Shown here piece after piece: positions 21,686-33,680 of a stretch of 64,000 nucleotides of DNA. Below the pieces are notes generated by a model. It searched no databases and was not told where the DNA came from. It saw only the letters and a list, made by a program, of their open reading frames with translations. How positions within the stretch are numbered: the stretch's first letter is position 1; every line of letters starts with the position of its first letter. The stretch is from contig NC_092862.1 of NCBI RefSeq assembly GCF_032062135.1, positions 70,114,381 to 70,178,380 of the forward strand, given 5' to 3'. Source of the DNA: Pyxicephalus adspersus (Eukaryota > Chordata > Amphibia > Anura > Pyxicephalidae). Position numbers and translations under genes: made by a program.

Positions 21686-22080
21686 ATGTCTGCACTGTCA
21701 GACTGTCACCAAACCTTTCACCTTGCTACCACTCATTTTCCCAGTTACAATTTTATATAAAAGGAGTTATAAACGTTTACTTACAGTTTGTGGTTACTGT
21801 AAGCATTTAACTCCTTTTGTTTTCAATAACTCCTAAAAGTCCACTTGTTTCACAAACAGTGAGCAAGCTAAAAAGGAGTGCCCCAGGAACTTAAATCACC
21901 TGTGAAGTCTTGACCACTCCCCCTTAGAGGTCAGCAAGCAAAAAAAAGCTGTTTAAAACAAAACTCTCAACTACACAATATCAAATGCACAATATCAGAC
22001 TCCTGTTTTTTCTAACTCCACTTGAAAGTTAAAAGTCCACTTGTTTCACAAGCCAAACAGTGGTTAAACAATCATCAAAT

Positions 22081-24592
22081 ATTACATATTAAACATATAC
22101 ATACATATGTATATGTACATAATAACAACCCTACAAACCAAAACAATTGCAAAACCAGGAACAAAAACAAAATACAACAAACTCAAAAAACCCCAATGAA
22201 ATTACTTAAGGAAGGTTTTGATGCTTAGGATCTCAAAAAGTCTTGGGAATTGAGTGGCATTTAAATCCACCTACTTTCTCTTTGGGGAATTTTGTTATCA
22301 AAATCACCACCTCTGGGATTCAGATAAATATGATCCAAGGCTACAAATTTCTAATGTTCTGTCACCTGGCATTTCCATAAAGCGGAGGAGGCAGGGGAGA
22401 AGACACTCAGGAAGTACTCAAGTTATTAAAGGTTTGGTGGCCAAGTAGGAGCCTATTTGATTACATTGATTTCTAAGATGTTTGAACATCAGGATACTGA
22501 TATTGGTTTATATTTATCTTTTGTTTTTCTTGAAGAAGAAAATATTTAATTTCAGAAAACACATTGAAAATTACAATGGATTAAAGATGTCAATGACATT
22601 GTAGCTTTATGGTTATAAAAAAATATGTATTTATAGTTGTGTATATATTGTTGTCTATATTTTAATGTACTGAAAAAAAAGTTGCTGGCATTTTTAATGA
22701 ATGTGAATGGATCACTTGTATATGTTATATATAGGTAAATTTAGAAGCCTTAAAAATCCCATCCTTCCATATATTTTCCTTGACATTCAAAAAAAGTAGA
22801 AATAGACTACAGAGCACAATAGCAAATGCACTCATTAACTAAAATGCAGGACTTGTGCACATTGGTTATTCCCTTGCATGCTAATATGCTATCTGTTTAG
22901 TAAATTTGGTATACTTTTAGTAAATTTCCTGCTCATTTTTTTTTTTTACTTTAGGCTGGCAGATAGACAGAAGCTAAATTTTTGTTGTTTTTTTGTTAAA
23001 TAAAAGTTTTGATTAAGTTAACATCCCACCTGCACCAGCTGCAACTTCAAATGTTGTTGAATAATGCTATCAATTTAATTGGCTGTCTGTGTGTTTAGAA
23101 TCCTGGTAATTGATTACCAATCAGTCGAAACTATAAACCGTCAGTTGCAGTGCCATTTCTTATAATTTTGTACTGTTTACATTTTCGGAGATATTTATCC
23201 AGCATATTTTAAGAACAATCCTGTTTTCTCTTTGCCTTATTTGGTTATTTTCAATTTGTTATATTATAGTTTACTTGTTGCACTATTTAAAACAATATTT
23301 TTCAGAGCACATAAAGCCTAAATGCACAGCTTATGTTTCTTTTTTTATTTTGAATGGTAATGCATACATTGAATATTGAATTATGAAGTGAAACAGAAAA
23401 TGGGTGGAACTGTTTTTCTATATTAATATAAAGTCATTACAGTAATACATTTTCTTAAAAATTCAATTAGTTTAGCTGTCAGAAATTACAATGTAAAACT
23501 ATGTAAATGATCAGAGACCAAAAGGCCACAAAGGTTAAAATAAAAGTAATGGTGTCTGACTTTCTTTCCAATGTCATTGAATTGCTTAGTCTGTGCATCC
23601 TTGATGACATGGTCAAATCACAATTACTTTTATGGCATTAATAGACAAAAGCTCTTTCCATTTATATGAATCAAAAAATGTTAATACTGGGCTTATGTGG
23701 TTTAATCTATCCTGAATATAACCAGATTAAAGGGTGATTTATTGTTGAAAGGTCCCAGAATGTAAAAACATAGCATAGGTGAATGTGTGCATTATATAAC
23801 ATTGCCAGTTTTCCAGCTATTTCTCATTTCGAAATGCTGATCTATGCAAAGCACCTCCTGTCAAGTGAGTCAGGACCTCTTGGCAGATGAAAGTGATTCA
23901 TCAAATCTATAGAACATATTCATAATCAGCATTCAGGATTCAAACTGAATGCATCAGGAAAATAAAAACCTTTGTATTTTGCATTTTGAAAGACTTTATA
24001 CAATGTAAAATATTAGAAACGAATAAGGATTTCCGTGGTTTTAATTTATTTATATTTATTAAGGTGACATGTTCTCATCTATATACAAATGCTCAGCAGA
24101 AAAATAAAAACATTGATGCATTTACATACTTAATAAAAATATAAAAATCATCAAAAACCATAGTAGGTAAGACAATCATAGACTGCAGCACAATTTCACA
24201 CTTCTTTTTATGTTGTATTATACTTTATCTGTTAAACTGCCTAAAACAGGTAAGGTGATATATTTCTCCAATGTAAATGTACCAATAACACTTAATAATA
24301 TTTCAATTATTTCAGTTTTTTTTGTATGCAACAGAACTTGATAAAAATAGAATATTTAATGATTTTTTGAGGCTAGCACTTCAATAATAGGGATTATTGT
24401 AATTGATGCCACTCGCTATGATGTGCTGAATAGCTGAAATCAAAACATGAGTTGATGTGAGATGATGAGTATTTCCAGAAAATACAATGCTTTATCTCTT
24501 CAATATTCAAAATAGTGATATATCATTAAATGTGTTTTTATTTCAGAATATTTCACAAAATGACCCATGCATATGTGTTTTTTCCAATGTTA
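22081..24592. other. AT-rich unique DNA, possible conserved patches
   Basis: No transposon end or gene seen over 2.5 kb. Stretches near 23040-23160 and 23560-23900 have mixed composition with well-formed words (for example TTGATTACCAATCAGTCGAA). They could be conserved non-coding DNA; this is a guess. Confidence 0.35.
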
Positions 24593-24600
24593 GTTAGTGG

Positions 24601-24887
24601 CAGTGTTTTTCAAATTTTGTTGAGCCATGGCACATTTTTTACAACGAAAAAATCCTGTGGCACACCACAAATCAAAAATGTTACAAAATGACATTCTAGC
24701 ATATTCTCTGGTCTCTAAGAATAAACAAGGCAATTAAGCTACCTATTGCTACCCACTGACATGGAAGAGTATTACATTACTCTGCCAGTCTCTACAGCTC
24801 AGTCACTCGACAACGTTTATTGAATAATTTCCCATAGTACACCTGAAGATCTTTCACGGCATACTAGTGTGCCGTTTGAAATCACTG
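24601..24887. mobile_element. hAT-type MITE
   Basis: Inverted ends CAGTGTTTTTCAAA at the left and TTTGAAATCACTG at the right. Inside each end lies a GGCACAC/GTGTGCC word. Length 287 bp, no coding. The ends fit the hAT CAGTG consensus. The flanking 8-mers (GTTAGTGG, GTCCGAGG) agree at only 5 of 8 positions, so the duplication is decayed or disturbed by the neighbour at 24883. Confidence 0.75.
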
Positions 24888-25075
24888 GTCCGAGGACTCG
24901 CTTTATAAAGCAGTGAAACATTCTCTTGTGTAGAATCATCTAGGTCTGTAGGTATGTTTTAATAGCAATAATAAATTCTCTACAAAGGAATGTTTAAATG
25001 AACCTCTGATATTGTGCGACGTCTGATTTATGTGACTGCTTTATTTATCCGTGGACCACCGGTTGGCGACCGCTG
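24883..25075. mobile_element. Second hAT-type MITE abutting the first
   Basis: The right end, read inward, is CAGCGGTCGCCAACCGGTGG, a common hAT terminus. A matching left end CACTGGTCC would overlap the last 5 bases of the previous element. Flanking 8-mers TTTGAAAT (24875-24882) and GTTTAAAT (25076-25083) agree at 6 of 8. The left boundary is therefore uncertain. Confidence 0.55.
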
Positions 25076-25129
25076 GTTTAAATAACATCATGTCATTTAG
25101 TCCTGGGGTGGTAAACTATTGAGTTGATA

Positions 25130-26905
25130 AATCCACTTGATCTCAAGTCTTAGAAGTGTATTGTCAAAATCTCCTCCTTTCATTGATGGAGGCTTTCTCT
25201 AAGACAGAAAAGGAAATCACTCTGTTGGTGAAATTATGATCAGTCCCTACATGGTGACTGACTGATGTAGTCATTTTGCCAGTGTTGATTAGGTAAAGGT
25301 GTTTATACATGCGTTTCCGCAAAGCTCTCTTGACCTTACCTACATAAAATTTGCCACATATGCAGAAAATTTTATATATAACCCCACTTGTTGAACAATC
25401 TATATGGTGTTTAATTTTATGCCATCGGTTGTTTGGAAGGAGATAGCCTTGCTGTTCATTAAGCCATGAACACTGTGCATATTTGCTGCATATAAAGGTG
25501 CCTGGTTTCTCAATCTGGTTAGTAGGATTGTCTGAGTAGTGACTGTTTACCAGTGCATCCTTTAAGGATGGCGTCTTCCCATAAGTAACGTTGGGGTGTT
25601 CATTCACAAGTTTAGATGTGGCCTGATCGCTCAGTAGGATGTTCCAATGTTTTTGTAATATATTATTGATTTCTTGATGTTGGTTGTTGAAGGTAGTAAT
25701 AATTCTTACTACTCCTTCCGATGGTTGAGACTTTTTTTGATTATAAAGAGAGTGACGGTTAGAGGTAAGGGCTTTTTGATATGACCTTTTCAATAATTTT
25801 TTTACTATAGCCTCTTTTTAGCAATCTGATCTGAAGTACTAAAGCTTCCTTTTTGAAATCTTGTAGGTCAGTGCAATTAGGTCTTATTCTAAGGTATTGT
25901 GAGAGCGGAATGCTCTTTTTTAGGGGGTATGAAAGAGCGCTTGTCATGTACAAGATGATGTTCCTTTACGATGTAGTGTGGATATGGCCCGAAGGAGGTA
26001 ATTTGATATATGTGTCTAGGAATGGGACTTCATTATGGTGTGAAAACATGGTAAATTTCAAGTTGAAATTGTTATTCTGTAATTTCAGAAAAAATTGCTG
26101 AAGTACCACTTGTGAACCAGTCCAGACAATGAAGATGTCATCTATGTATCTTTTCCAAGTAATGATATATAACTTCAGGGTTTGAGAAAAGTTTGCTCTC
26201 CCACTCCCCCAAATACACATCGACATAGGAAAGGGGTACATCCTATGCTAATTGCCACCCCTTGTTTTTGGAGGTGTTGTTTGTCTTTAAACAAAAAGAT
26301 TTTTTTGTGAGAATGTATTTCAAGATGTCCACTATGAATTTGTTAATAAACGATTTTGGTTACTACCCCTAATCCCGTGTCTTGGGGTATGCAACAGTAA
26401 AGAGCTTCTACATCTATGGTCACAAGTATAGAATCAGGTGGACAATGCAATTCTGAGGTAAATTGTAGAATTTCTAACGTGGCCCTCAGATAGGATGGAA
26501 GAGCGGTAACCAGGGGTCTGAGGTACACATCTACCAACTCACTCGCATTAGATGAAATCGAACCAATGCCCGAGGTAATGGGGCATCCTGACAGGTCTTG
26601 GAGATTTTCGTGTACTTTAGGGTGTGCGTAGAATGTTATAGGAAACTTGCTAGTTAGGTATTCCCTCATTCGTTGGTCAATGACGCCTGTTTGGAAGGCT
26701 TGAATAATAATTATATGATGTTTCCTCTAAAAGCAGTCAATGATTGTGCCTTCTAATTAGTGATACCACACACTATTGTTAAGAATTTTGAAACACATTC
26801 GCTTATATTGGTTCTATAATCTATAATCTATAATTACAATATTGCCCCCTTTATCCAATAATTTTATGATAATGCTTTTGTTGTTCCTCAAGTTATGAGG
26901 AGTCA
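25130..26905 (-). mobile_element. Penelope-like retroelement
   Basis: Reverse transcriptase followed by a GIY-YIG endonuclease on one strand is diagnostic of Penelope-like elements. Both are readable here in the minus direction. The left boundary (element 3' side) is near 25130-25160. The other side is cut at about 26905, next to a palindrome starting at 26914. No terminal repeats or hammerhead motif were found at its ends. Confidence 0.88.
25164..26900 (-). pseudogene. Penelope-like RT / GIY-YIG polyprotein pseudogene
   Basis: N to C: LLDKGGNIVI (about 26840-26890), the conserved start of Penelope-like RTs; FYAHPKVHEN and PITSGIGS..ELVDVYLRPLV (26343-26669); VTIDVEALYCCIP with the first catalytic Asp. 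A frame-shifted stretch follows (26240-26340) that still shows a KGWQLA / YVDVYLG trace of the QGVAMG..PSFAN..G box. YIDDIFIVW, the YxDD catalytic box, is near 26150. A 25759-25953 frame covers the thumb region. The last frame (25164-25793, 209 residues) has a Cys-rich lead and the endonuclease GVIYKIFCICGKFYVGKV. At least three frame breaks. The endonuclease frame is the best preserved part. Confidence 0.88.
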
Positions 26906-26913
26906 AATTCTAT

Positions 26914-27055
26914 TTTACTATGCTGACAGCTCTGCTCCCCTGATTACTCCCGCAGCCCTAGAGGAGCTGTGACATGTATTACAGATACAGAACATGTCAC
27001 AGCTCCTCTAGGGCTCTGGGAGCGATCAGGGGAGCAGAGCTGTCAGCATAGTAAA
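26914..27055. repeat. Large palindrome with arms of about 60 bp
   Basis: The left arm from 26914 (TTTACTATGCTGACAGCTCT) pairs with the right arm ending at 27055, with a few mismatches. A short loop is centred near 26985. The tips of the arms (GATCAGGGGAGCAGAGCTGT on the right) also occur at 6682-6701 next to the hAT's palindrome, so both derive from one repeat family. Confidence 0.88.
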
Positions 27056-27077
27056 GCTCCGCTGACTGCCCTGCTCC

Positions 27078-27222
27078 CAGATTGGCTGACCAGGACCTTA
27101 CAGTTAGCAAATATTTTCAATCCTGGACCAGATCTATTGCATGTTTGCTGGATCACCCAGGTTCACTGATGAAAGTGTATCCTCTCCAGCCTTGCAGAGC
27201 TTTATTAAATCAGGCCCATTGT
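27078..27222. mobile_element. Right half of the fold-back MITE family
   Basis: Contains CCAGATCTATTGCATG, TTTGCTGGATCACCCAGG, CTCTCCAGCCTTGCAGAGC and TTATTAAATCAGGCCCA. These match the right arm of the copies at 12550 and 33457. The left arm is missing, replaced by the palindrome region. Confidence 0.8.
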
Positions 27223-27571
27223 GACAAAGGAAGTGCTCATAAAGCTTTATTGACTTTCCCAGTTAGTTTGAGTGGGAGGAAAAACTATTATAGGGCTAAT
27301 TCAAGTCCTCTGTAGTTTCATTAAAGTTTAAATTAAATTAAAATATTTGCTTTCTGATCATAGGCATTTTGGATGTAGAGCCTTAGTTGACTATTTTTTA
27401 TTGTTTTGATATAACCTGCCATCTTTTTCCATGTGCTTCTGCCAAAAGTTACTACATTTTACTTTGATATTGTTGAAAAATGTATCATATTAGTCATTAA
27501 ACCAGAACCTTCTTATTAAATACTCACTGCTTGAATAATCATTTGTTCCTTACAAATGTTAGCCATTTGTA

Positions 27572-28040
27572 CAGGTTGTCCCCAGGTACAGGTAGGACAT
27601 TCAACATACAGACGACCCCTAGATGCAAATGGGGCTTCCTTACTCGCTTGTGTACAGGACAGAGGCTTGATGAGGGGGGGGGGGGTTGCATGACCTGAAA
27701 AAGAAGTCTTGTTAAACACAGCTGAAGTTGCAGGTTATCTTAAGGACTGAGCTATTCTGTAATCTCTTGTAACACTTCAATGATCAAGACAAACTCCGCA
27801 GTTGTCTCCAGAAGTTAATGAATGTCTAGGCTCCATAAAGTTTTTTTTTTTGCTTTGTTTGTGATTAGCTCACAGTGAGGATGGTATAGAGTAACTGACA
27901 CCATGCTGCCTAAGATGTTGGGAGAAACATCTGTCCTAATTGCATTTATTAAAATAATGTACCTGTTCCCACTAACATACAAATTCAACTTAAGAACAAA
28001 CCTACAGTCCCTATCTCATTTGTAATCCAGGGATTACCTG
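27572..28040. mobile_element. Tigger/pogo-like MITE, TA-flanked
   Basis: Ends CAGGTTGTCCCC at 27572 and GGGATTACCTG at 28030-28040 are inverted (CAGGTNNTCCC). TA dinucleotides lie outside at 27570-27571 and 28041-28042, the target rule of pogo/Tigger. Length 469 bp, with an internal poly-G tract near 27677 and a poly-T tract near 27841. No transposase. A partial copy lies at 11693-11935. Confidence 0.8.
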
Positions 28041-28042
28041 TA

Positions 28043-30395
28043 TTGTGTAGCTTCAAAAATGCATCCAACCCTTTTCTGAAACTCCCAGTGCCACCTGCAC
28101 ATGCTCACCCATGTCTGCAGTCCTGGGCTAATCTGCTTTTTTCCAACTATACAGGCATTCTGGAGTTCAGAACTAGAGTTAAAGAAGATAGTTGGATGAT
28201 CTTTTCTTTACCCTTTTCTTCTTAGACTTTTTCTATGGGGATGATGGAGGATTTGGTTTATGTGACTAATATAATTTGAGGTGGTTTAGGTGTACAATGT
28301 TTTATATTTATGTACAAAGGAGCAGATGGTCAGTAACAAGTAAATCCTGAAACTAAACACTCAAAAGTAAAAAAAAATGGCCTGAAAGCATAAAAACAGT
28401 AAAAAATAAACCTGAAACAATTGAAAATCTTACCTCCAACTTAAAAGCCCACTTTTTAGCCTTGCAGCAAAAAAAAAGTTGCACATCAAAAAAGATTGTA
28501 TAAACATGCAGTATATTAAACAAAAAATGTGCCCAAAAAATATCCCTCTGAAACAAAAACTATTATTTTTAAAGCAGAGCCTTGCTGCAAACATTTACCG
28601 AAATGTAAATACAAAATTAAAGACAAAAAAACTTAAATTTTAATGAAAATGCAGCAAAGTGGTTTACCTGACCAAGAAGCTAGCAGAATTAAAGTACATT
28701 TTTCTAACTGACCTTATTTCCCCTAGGCAGTTTATAAACTTTTACTGTCCTTTACCTACCGCTACTTCCAATACACTGGCACTAGGGCTTCTGTGCCCCT
28801 GTTTTTTATTTTTTTTTAGAATACCACTTCTAATCCTGCTGACCAGTTCAAAGGTCATACATCACATTATGGTCTAAAAAAATCCTCCAGTCAAATATGC
28901 TCTTCAATTTCCAGGGACATCCAGCCCAAAAAAATTAGAAAGGCTTTGTATGCAATGAATAATTGTTTTCTTAGTGTTTTGCTAGTGAAGCCTGGATAAC
29001 AAATTGTAAATTGGGGTCATTTTCCAGCAAACTTTTTAACCCTGAAACTGTCTAAAAATGTTCTGTAACCTTTTCATTTACCCTTTTACATTTGTCTTGA
29101 TTCCAGATATCATGCCGTAATCTTTGAACATACCTTGTAGTTTAATTTGTATTAGTTATCTGCATGCACTTTAAAGTGTAGATAGGAAAAAGCTGTGCAA
29201 AAAGTTTGTTTTAATAATATCTATTATTATTACAATTTATTAGCAGTACTATGTTTTTGTTTGCCTAATTTATAGATAAAAATCATTATTTCTGTTTGCA
29301 TTTCATAATGGCTAGAAGGATAGATAGTAAGAAAACCTTTTGCATATAATATTTTTCACAAATGTCCGATTGAAACAATGGACTTTAAAACACTGACGGC
29401 AACTTTTCTTATCTGCATTAATGATTTATTTACAAGTTCACTTCAAAATAAATGCCCTAGGAGATCAATAAATATAAACAGCTTGTGAATTGTGTTTAGT
29501 ATAAAGTAATTTTTAAGCTTATTAAATCTGTTAAGATATGTTTATAATAATACACTCTATGTATAAAACTATTGATTTCTGAGGTTTATTTTATTCATAG
29601 TTCTGTACTGAAACTTGTTTTAGCAGCTGCAAGTACTTATAATATAAAAATGTGTAGGAAGAAATGAAGAACTATACTCAGCAAAGAGTTGATTTTATAT
29701 TCTTCATCTATTTGTTGCCTGTGTTATTTCTTTCTTTCATAGTAGTCACAATTTTGAAGATGAAATTGGGTGTATTTTTCTCAGTTCACAAAAATACTTT
29801 AACTCCAGGCAAATATAAAAACAAAATTGAATCCAGTTATGTATTCTTTAAGATAATTCAATGTATTTTTCACACCTGCGGAGTAAAATGGTGTGGTTAG
29901 CCACTCCAGGGCACACAACAGACTACTGATTGCACCTTGGAGTTGCAAATCACATCACAGGTATCCATATTTTCATATGGCTGTTGTATGAATTATGAAC
30001 AGTAACCACTTGACCAAAAGTGACTTTAATCTTCCACAGCCCTATGCAAAATATCTCATCCACTCTCATTCACTTGAATTGGGGCTAATGTGACCGCGGT
30101 TGAGCCTTTGTAGAACTCTACAGCTTACCATGGGTTTAAATCAGGAATCAAAATCAAAAAGGAAAGAGGAAGTCCCTTTTAGTTGTTGATCATTTGTTTT
30201 GTTCATCAGAAACTGAGGTTGGACATTGACCAAGCCATTTTGCCTAATTCCAGTTAAGGCTATCAGCCTAATCAAACAAAGCCTTGCAGAGGTGTCCTAA
30301 TTTAACTAAACAACCAATGTATTTTGTAGGCACAATATTTTACAAAAATATATTAGAGCATTTGTTAGTAATTTTACATTTAGCAAGTAAATGTA
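28043..30395. other. AT-rich non-coding DNA
   Basis: No gene or element boundary supported. An inverted stretch rich in AAACCTGAAAC-type words near 28350-28640 may be an old repeat. The rest is plain AT-rich sequence. Confidence 0.4.
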
Positions 30396-33193
30396 TGTTT
30401 ATGTTCCTTAGAGCCTGAAATGAAGACGTTATGTTTCTAACTGGCACCAGATTGTGGCCCTCAACCTACACCTGAGCAGCAGAAAATGCCAGTAGAAGAA
30501 CGGTTAAGAAATCAGAAGAGTCAGAAATCATAAAACTGTCATAAACCAGAGTCAGGGGGTTGAAAACAAATGCATGCTTGGAAGCCAAAGCTGGAGTAAG
30601 GAGCACACGTAGGACTCAGGACCAAGGCTGATCTTTCAGTGAACATCCATTATAGAGTGGAAGAGAATGGAAACTGCAGCCACATGTATGAATCCATCAA
30701 GTTAGATACTTAAAAGATCATTATCCAGACTGGCAGCATTTCAAGTTGTATTAACTCCACCCTAACCTGGTTTTTATTCACCAAGTATTCACAACATGCG
30801 AGGCGAGATGAGAGCCTAGTACATACCATCAGTATTATATTTATTATTATTTATTTATTTATGATTATTTTTGTTATTATTATTTTGTATTTATATAGAA
30901 GCAGCAAATTAAAAAAACCTATAATTATGTCTCTAACTGCCAGTATCCACATTCTATATTATTTAAGTAACAAAATCAATGCAATATATGAACAATGCAG
31001 AACAACGCATTCATCCCAAATGTAGAATGTCTGACAATGATGTATTTAAAGGGCATGCCCACTTTATCGAGGATTCTGATCAGTGGGGCATGTCAATAAA
31101 ATGCACTAGTCAGAACCCTCTGTGGGCCATTACCAGTACTATACACCTATCCACTGTTTCATCAACAAAACAGAAGGTTGAATAGGTTAATTTATTGTTT
31201 GGTAAAGTACTTTGTGTATGCAGTTCTCATTTTTATATGGAAAGATTAAATTAACAAGTTAGGTAAAATATGCTAATGAGCATTATGTAGTTAGAAGAGC
31301 TTTAGTGTCAAAATTTGTGTCAGTAAACTTTGTATTGTTTTTGCAATGTTAGAATTTTTTGGGGAATGCACAGTAGTATCATGACTACAGTGAAAATGTA
31401 GGTGGTAAATTTAAAATGTTGCCACAGACAGGGAACTAAAACAAGATTGCTTATCTTTGAGCTGTTGATACTATTAAGAAACAGTTGCCAGTGGTAAATA
31501 TTGGCCCGTTAATGAAATGTAGGCTTTGTTTATTCTCAAAGATTATTTCCTGTTTTTGTAACAGCAATGCTTTCCTTGTGCAAATTAAGAAATAAAGAAT
31601 GCCAACCTGACAAATCAAGAGAATTTAATTTCACATTAAATGTCATAGTTGCAGAGTTATTTATTCCAAAAGAAAAGGAAAAAAAACAAATGTTCATCAG
31701 GTTCAACATCTTACAATCCCCATCAATTTTGGAACATAGTAAAACTAATCAAAAACCCACAACAAACTAAATGTGGATTTTAGGAGGGAGATTCGTAAAC
31801 CATTAAAACATATCGGGTTTAACAATTACTTTTAGTTTTAAATCTGTTTTGGGGAAAAAAAATAATGTATATAAGTGGTGGAAAAAAGGGGGGTTTAAGC
31901 TGTAGGGTTTGGAAAGATCTGGCGCTTGCAGCTAATTTAATTTGCAATGGTGGTCAGTGTGTTTGCTGACTATAGGGAGGAGAGGAGGAGGGTAGTAAAT
32001 ATGATAAGGACACCTTTTTAGTTTATATGGAGGGTTAAAAGAGGAATTGGTGACCTTTGAAATACCCAGGTCATGGTGAACATCTCCAACAGAGGTACAG
32101 AAGAAAAGCAAAAGGCTAATAAATTCTAAGGATATTTTTATTGTTTTATGTGCTCTTATGTGTGTTCTTGTCCCAGTGAAGGCTACGGTACTCCCACTTA
32201 AGGAAAACCATTTAAAATCAGCACAGATTCAGTGGATTAAAGAGATGCCTAAGTAAGATAGTCAGACTATAAAGACAGGTAGAGGTAATGCAGACTTGCC
32301 TTGGGGCAGTGCATTTCAATTGAATTGATTCATGTAAAGATCACAGCTAAAGTTAGCTATATTTGTAAAAAAAATTGGGTAAGGCAAATGTTTATTTAGT
32401 TACAGTAAAATTTATTTTGTTAAATTTGCTTTGTTAAAAGGGCCCGAACTTCTGCTGTGCACCCTAAAGCTGCAACAGCACCGTAGTAAGCACCTTTGTA
32501 TGTGACTGTGGAGCAAATCTTGAAACCGTGGGTCAAAAGTGACTTTGTTTTTGGGCACTGTGCGACAATTTGGCACTAATGCTTGCAAAAAATGGTTCCA
32601 ATCTTCAACATTCACTTGAATTCACTGCCCACAGCAGAACACGGTGGCACATTGCAGGTCTAAAATGGCCCTTAATTTAGTTTATTTGTCCACGCCTGAT
32701 GAGCAAAATAATTAGAAAACTTGTGCTGCATTCTATGCAGGGTACTAAAATCACAGTATCTGAGTTTTGCTTGCTGTTGAGTGTAGAGAGCTTTTACCCA
32801 ATATATAAAAAACAGACAAGAAATCAAAGGCTTTGGAAGTATTTAAAGACAAATTTTGGGCAATTTAGTATTAATTATACTAAAGTATTTAAAGGCAAAA
32901 TTTTTGGGGGAGTAACTGTGGACTAAGTGAATAGGCAAAGGATTATTCTAATTCCGTTTTACAACTACCTTAGATAGATAGAGAAAGTAGAGGTGCAGTT
33001 GTAAGGTGTTTATTAATAATGAATTTTAGGTGGGGACAGCGACTTGTCCTAATTTGTTTGAAAGTTTACGTTAGAAATGGGGCTACTATGTTAGACATTT
33101 TCTAGAGGAATTTATTTAAGGCACCAAGGCAGAATAGAATATATGTGATTCCAATTAGTATTTGTGGGTTTGAAAATGTTAAGGGTGTGGAAC
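30396..33193. other. Non-coding DNA with unassigned repeat-like parts
   Basis: About 30420-30820 and 32440-32700 are less AT-rich and read like interspersed repeats. The words CAAAAGTGACTTT are shared between about 30017 and 32533. No ends, coding or class could be assigned. (TTA)n-rich low-complexity DNA lies at 30836-30890. Confidence 0.35.
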
Positions 33194-33386
33194 ATTAGGC
33201 CTGATTTAATAAAGCTCTCTAACACTGGAGAATATAGAACATCAAAGGTAAACATGGAATGGATCTGGGCCAGAATTTGAAAACATTTGGCAGCTAATAG
33301 CAATTTTTTTTTATTATAGTAATAATTTTTTGTTATATCCAATCTAGTCTAATCTTCTCCAGTCTTGGAGAGCTTTAATAAATCTT
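33194..33386. mobile_element. Diverged fold-back MITE
   Basis: GGCCTGATTTAATAAAGCTCTC at the left (33200) and CTTCTCCAGTCTTGGAGAGC..TTTAATAAATC at the right are inverted. The inner part has mutated, with an AT-rich centre. Same family as 12550. Confidence 0.75.
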
Positions 33387-33456
33387 ATGTGGAAAATCTT
33401 TAATAGCGTGTGATGGATGGCGTTAAAGGAGAGGACTAAAAATTGAACACATTGAA

Positions 33457-33680
33457 TGTGATTTATTAAAGCTCTCCAAGGCTGGAGAAGATACACTCTC
33501 ATCAGTGAGCCTGGGTGATCCAGAAAACCTGGAATGGATTTCTTAAAAGTAATTTTCTACTTCTTAGCAAATGCTTTCAATCTGAGACCAGATTCATTCC
33601 AGGTTTTCTGCATCATCCAGGTTCACTAATGAAAGTGTATCTTCTCCAGCCTTGGAGAGCTTAAATAAATCAGGTCCATG
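33457..33680. mobile_element. Fold-back MITE, best preserved copy
   Basis: GTGATTTATTAAAGCTCTCC, AAGGCTGGAGAAGATACAC, CTGGGTGATCCAGAAAACC at the left mirror GGTTTTCTGCATCATCCAGG, GTGTATCTTCTCCAGCCTT and GGAGAGC..AATAAATCAGG at the right, around a centre near 33565. About 224 bp. Confidence 0.9.

Larger units (their letters stand above)
18906..22080 (-). mobile_element. CR1-type LINE, 5' half preserved, 3' end missing
   Basis: Minus-strand order from 22080 down: a 5' region with a duplicated 20-bp word (21834 and 22031), ORF1 with an SGNH-esterase domain, an endonuclease, and the N-terminal two thirds of the reverse transcriptase. It then ends abruptly at the AT microsatellite. An esterase in ORF1 is a feature of CR1 LINEs. 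The loss of the 3' part, including the YADD-type RT box and 3' UTR, is the reverse of usual LINE truncation. Confidence 0.88.

Noticed and set aside
32690..32720. Third CTGATGA..GAAA word
   Set aside because: No stem II or stem I pairing; chance occurrence.
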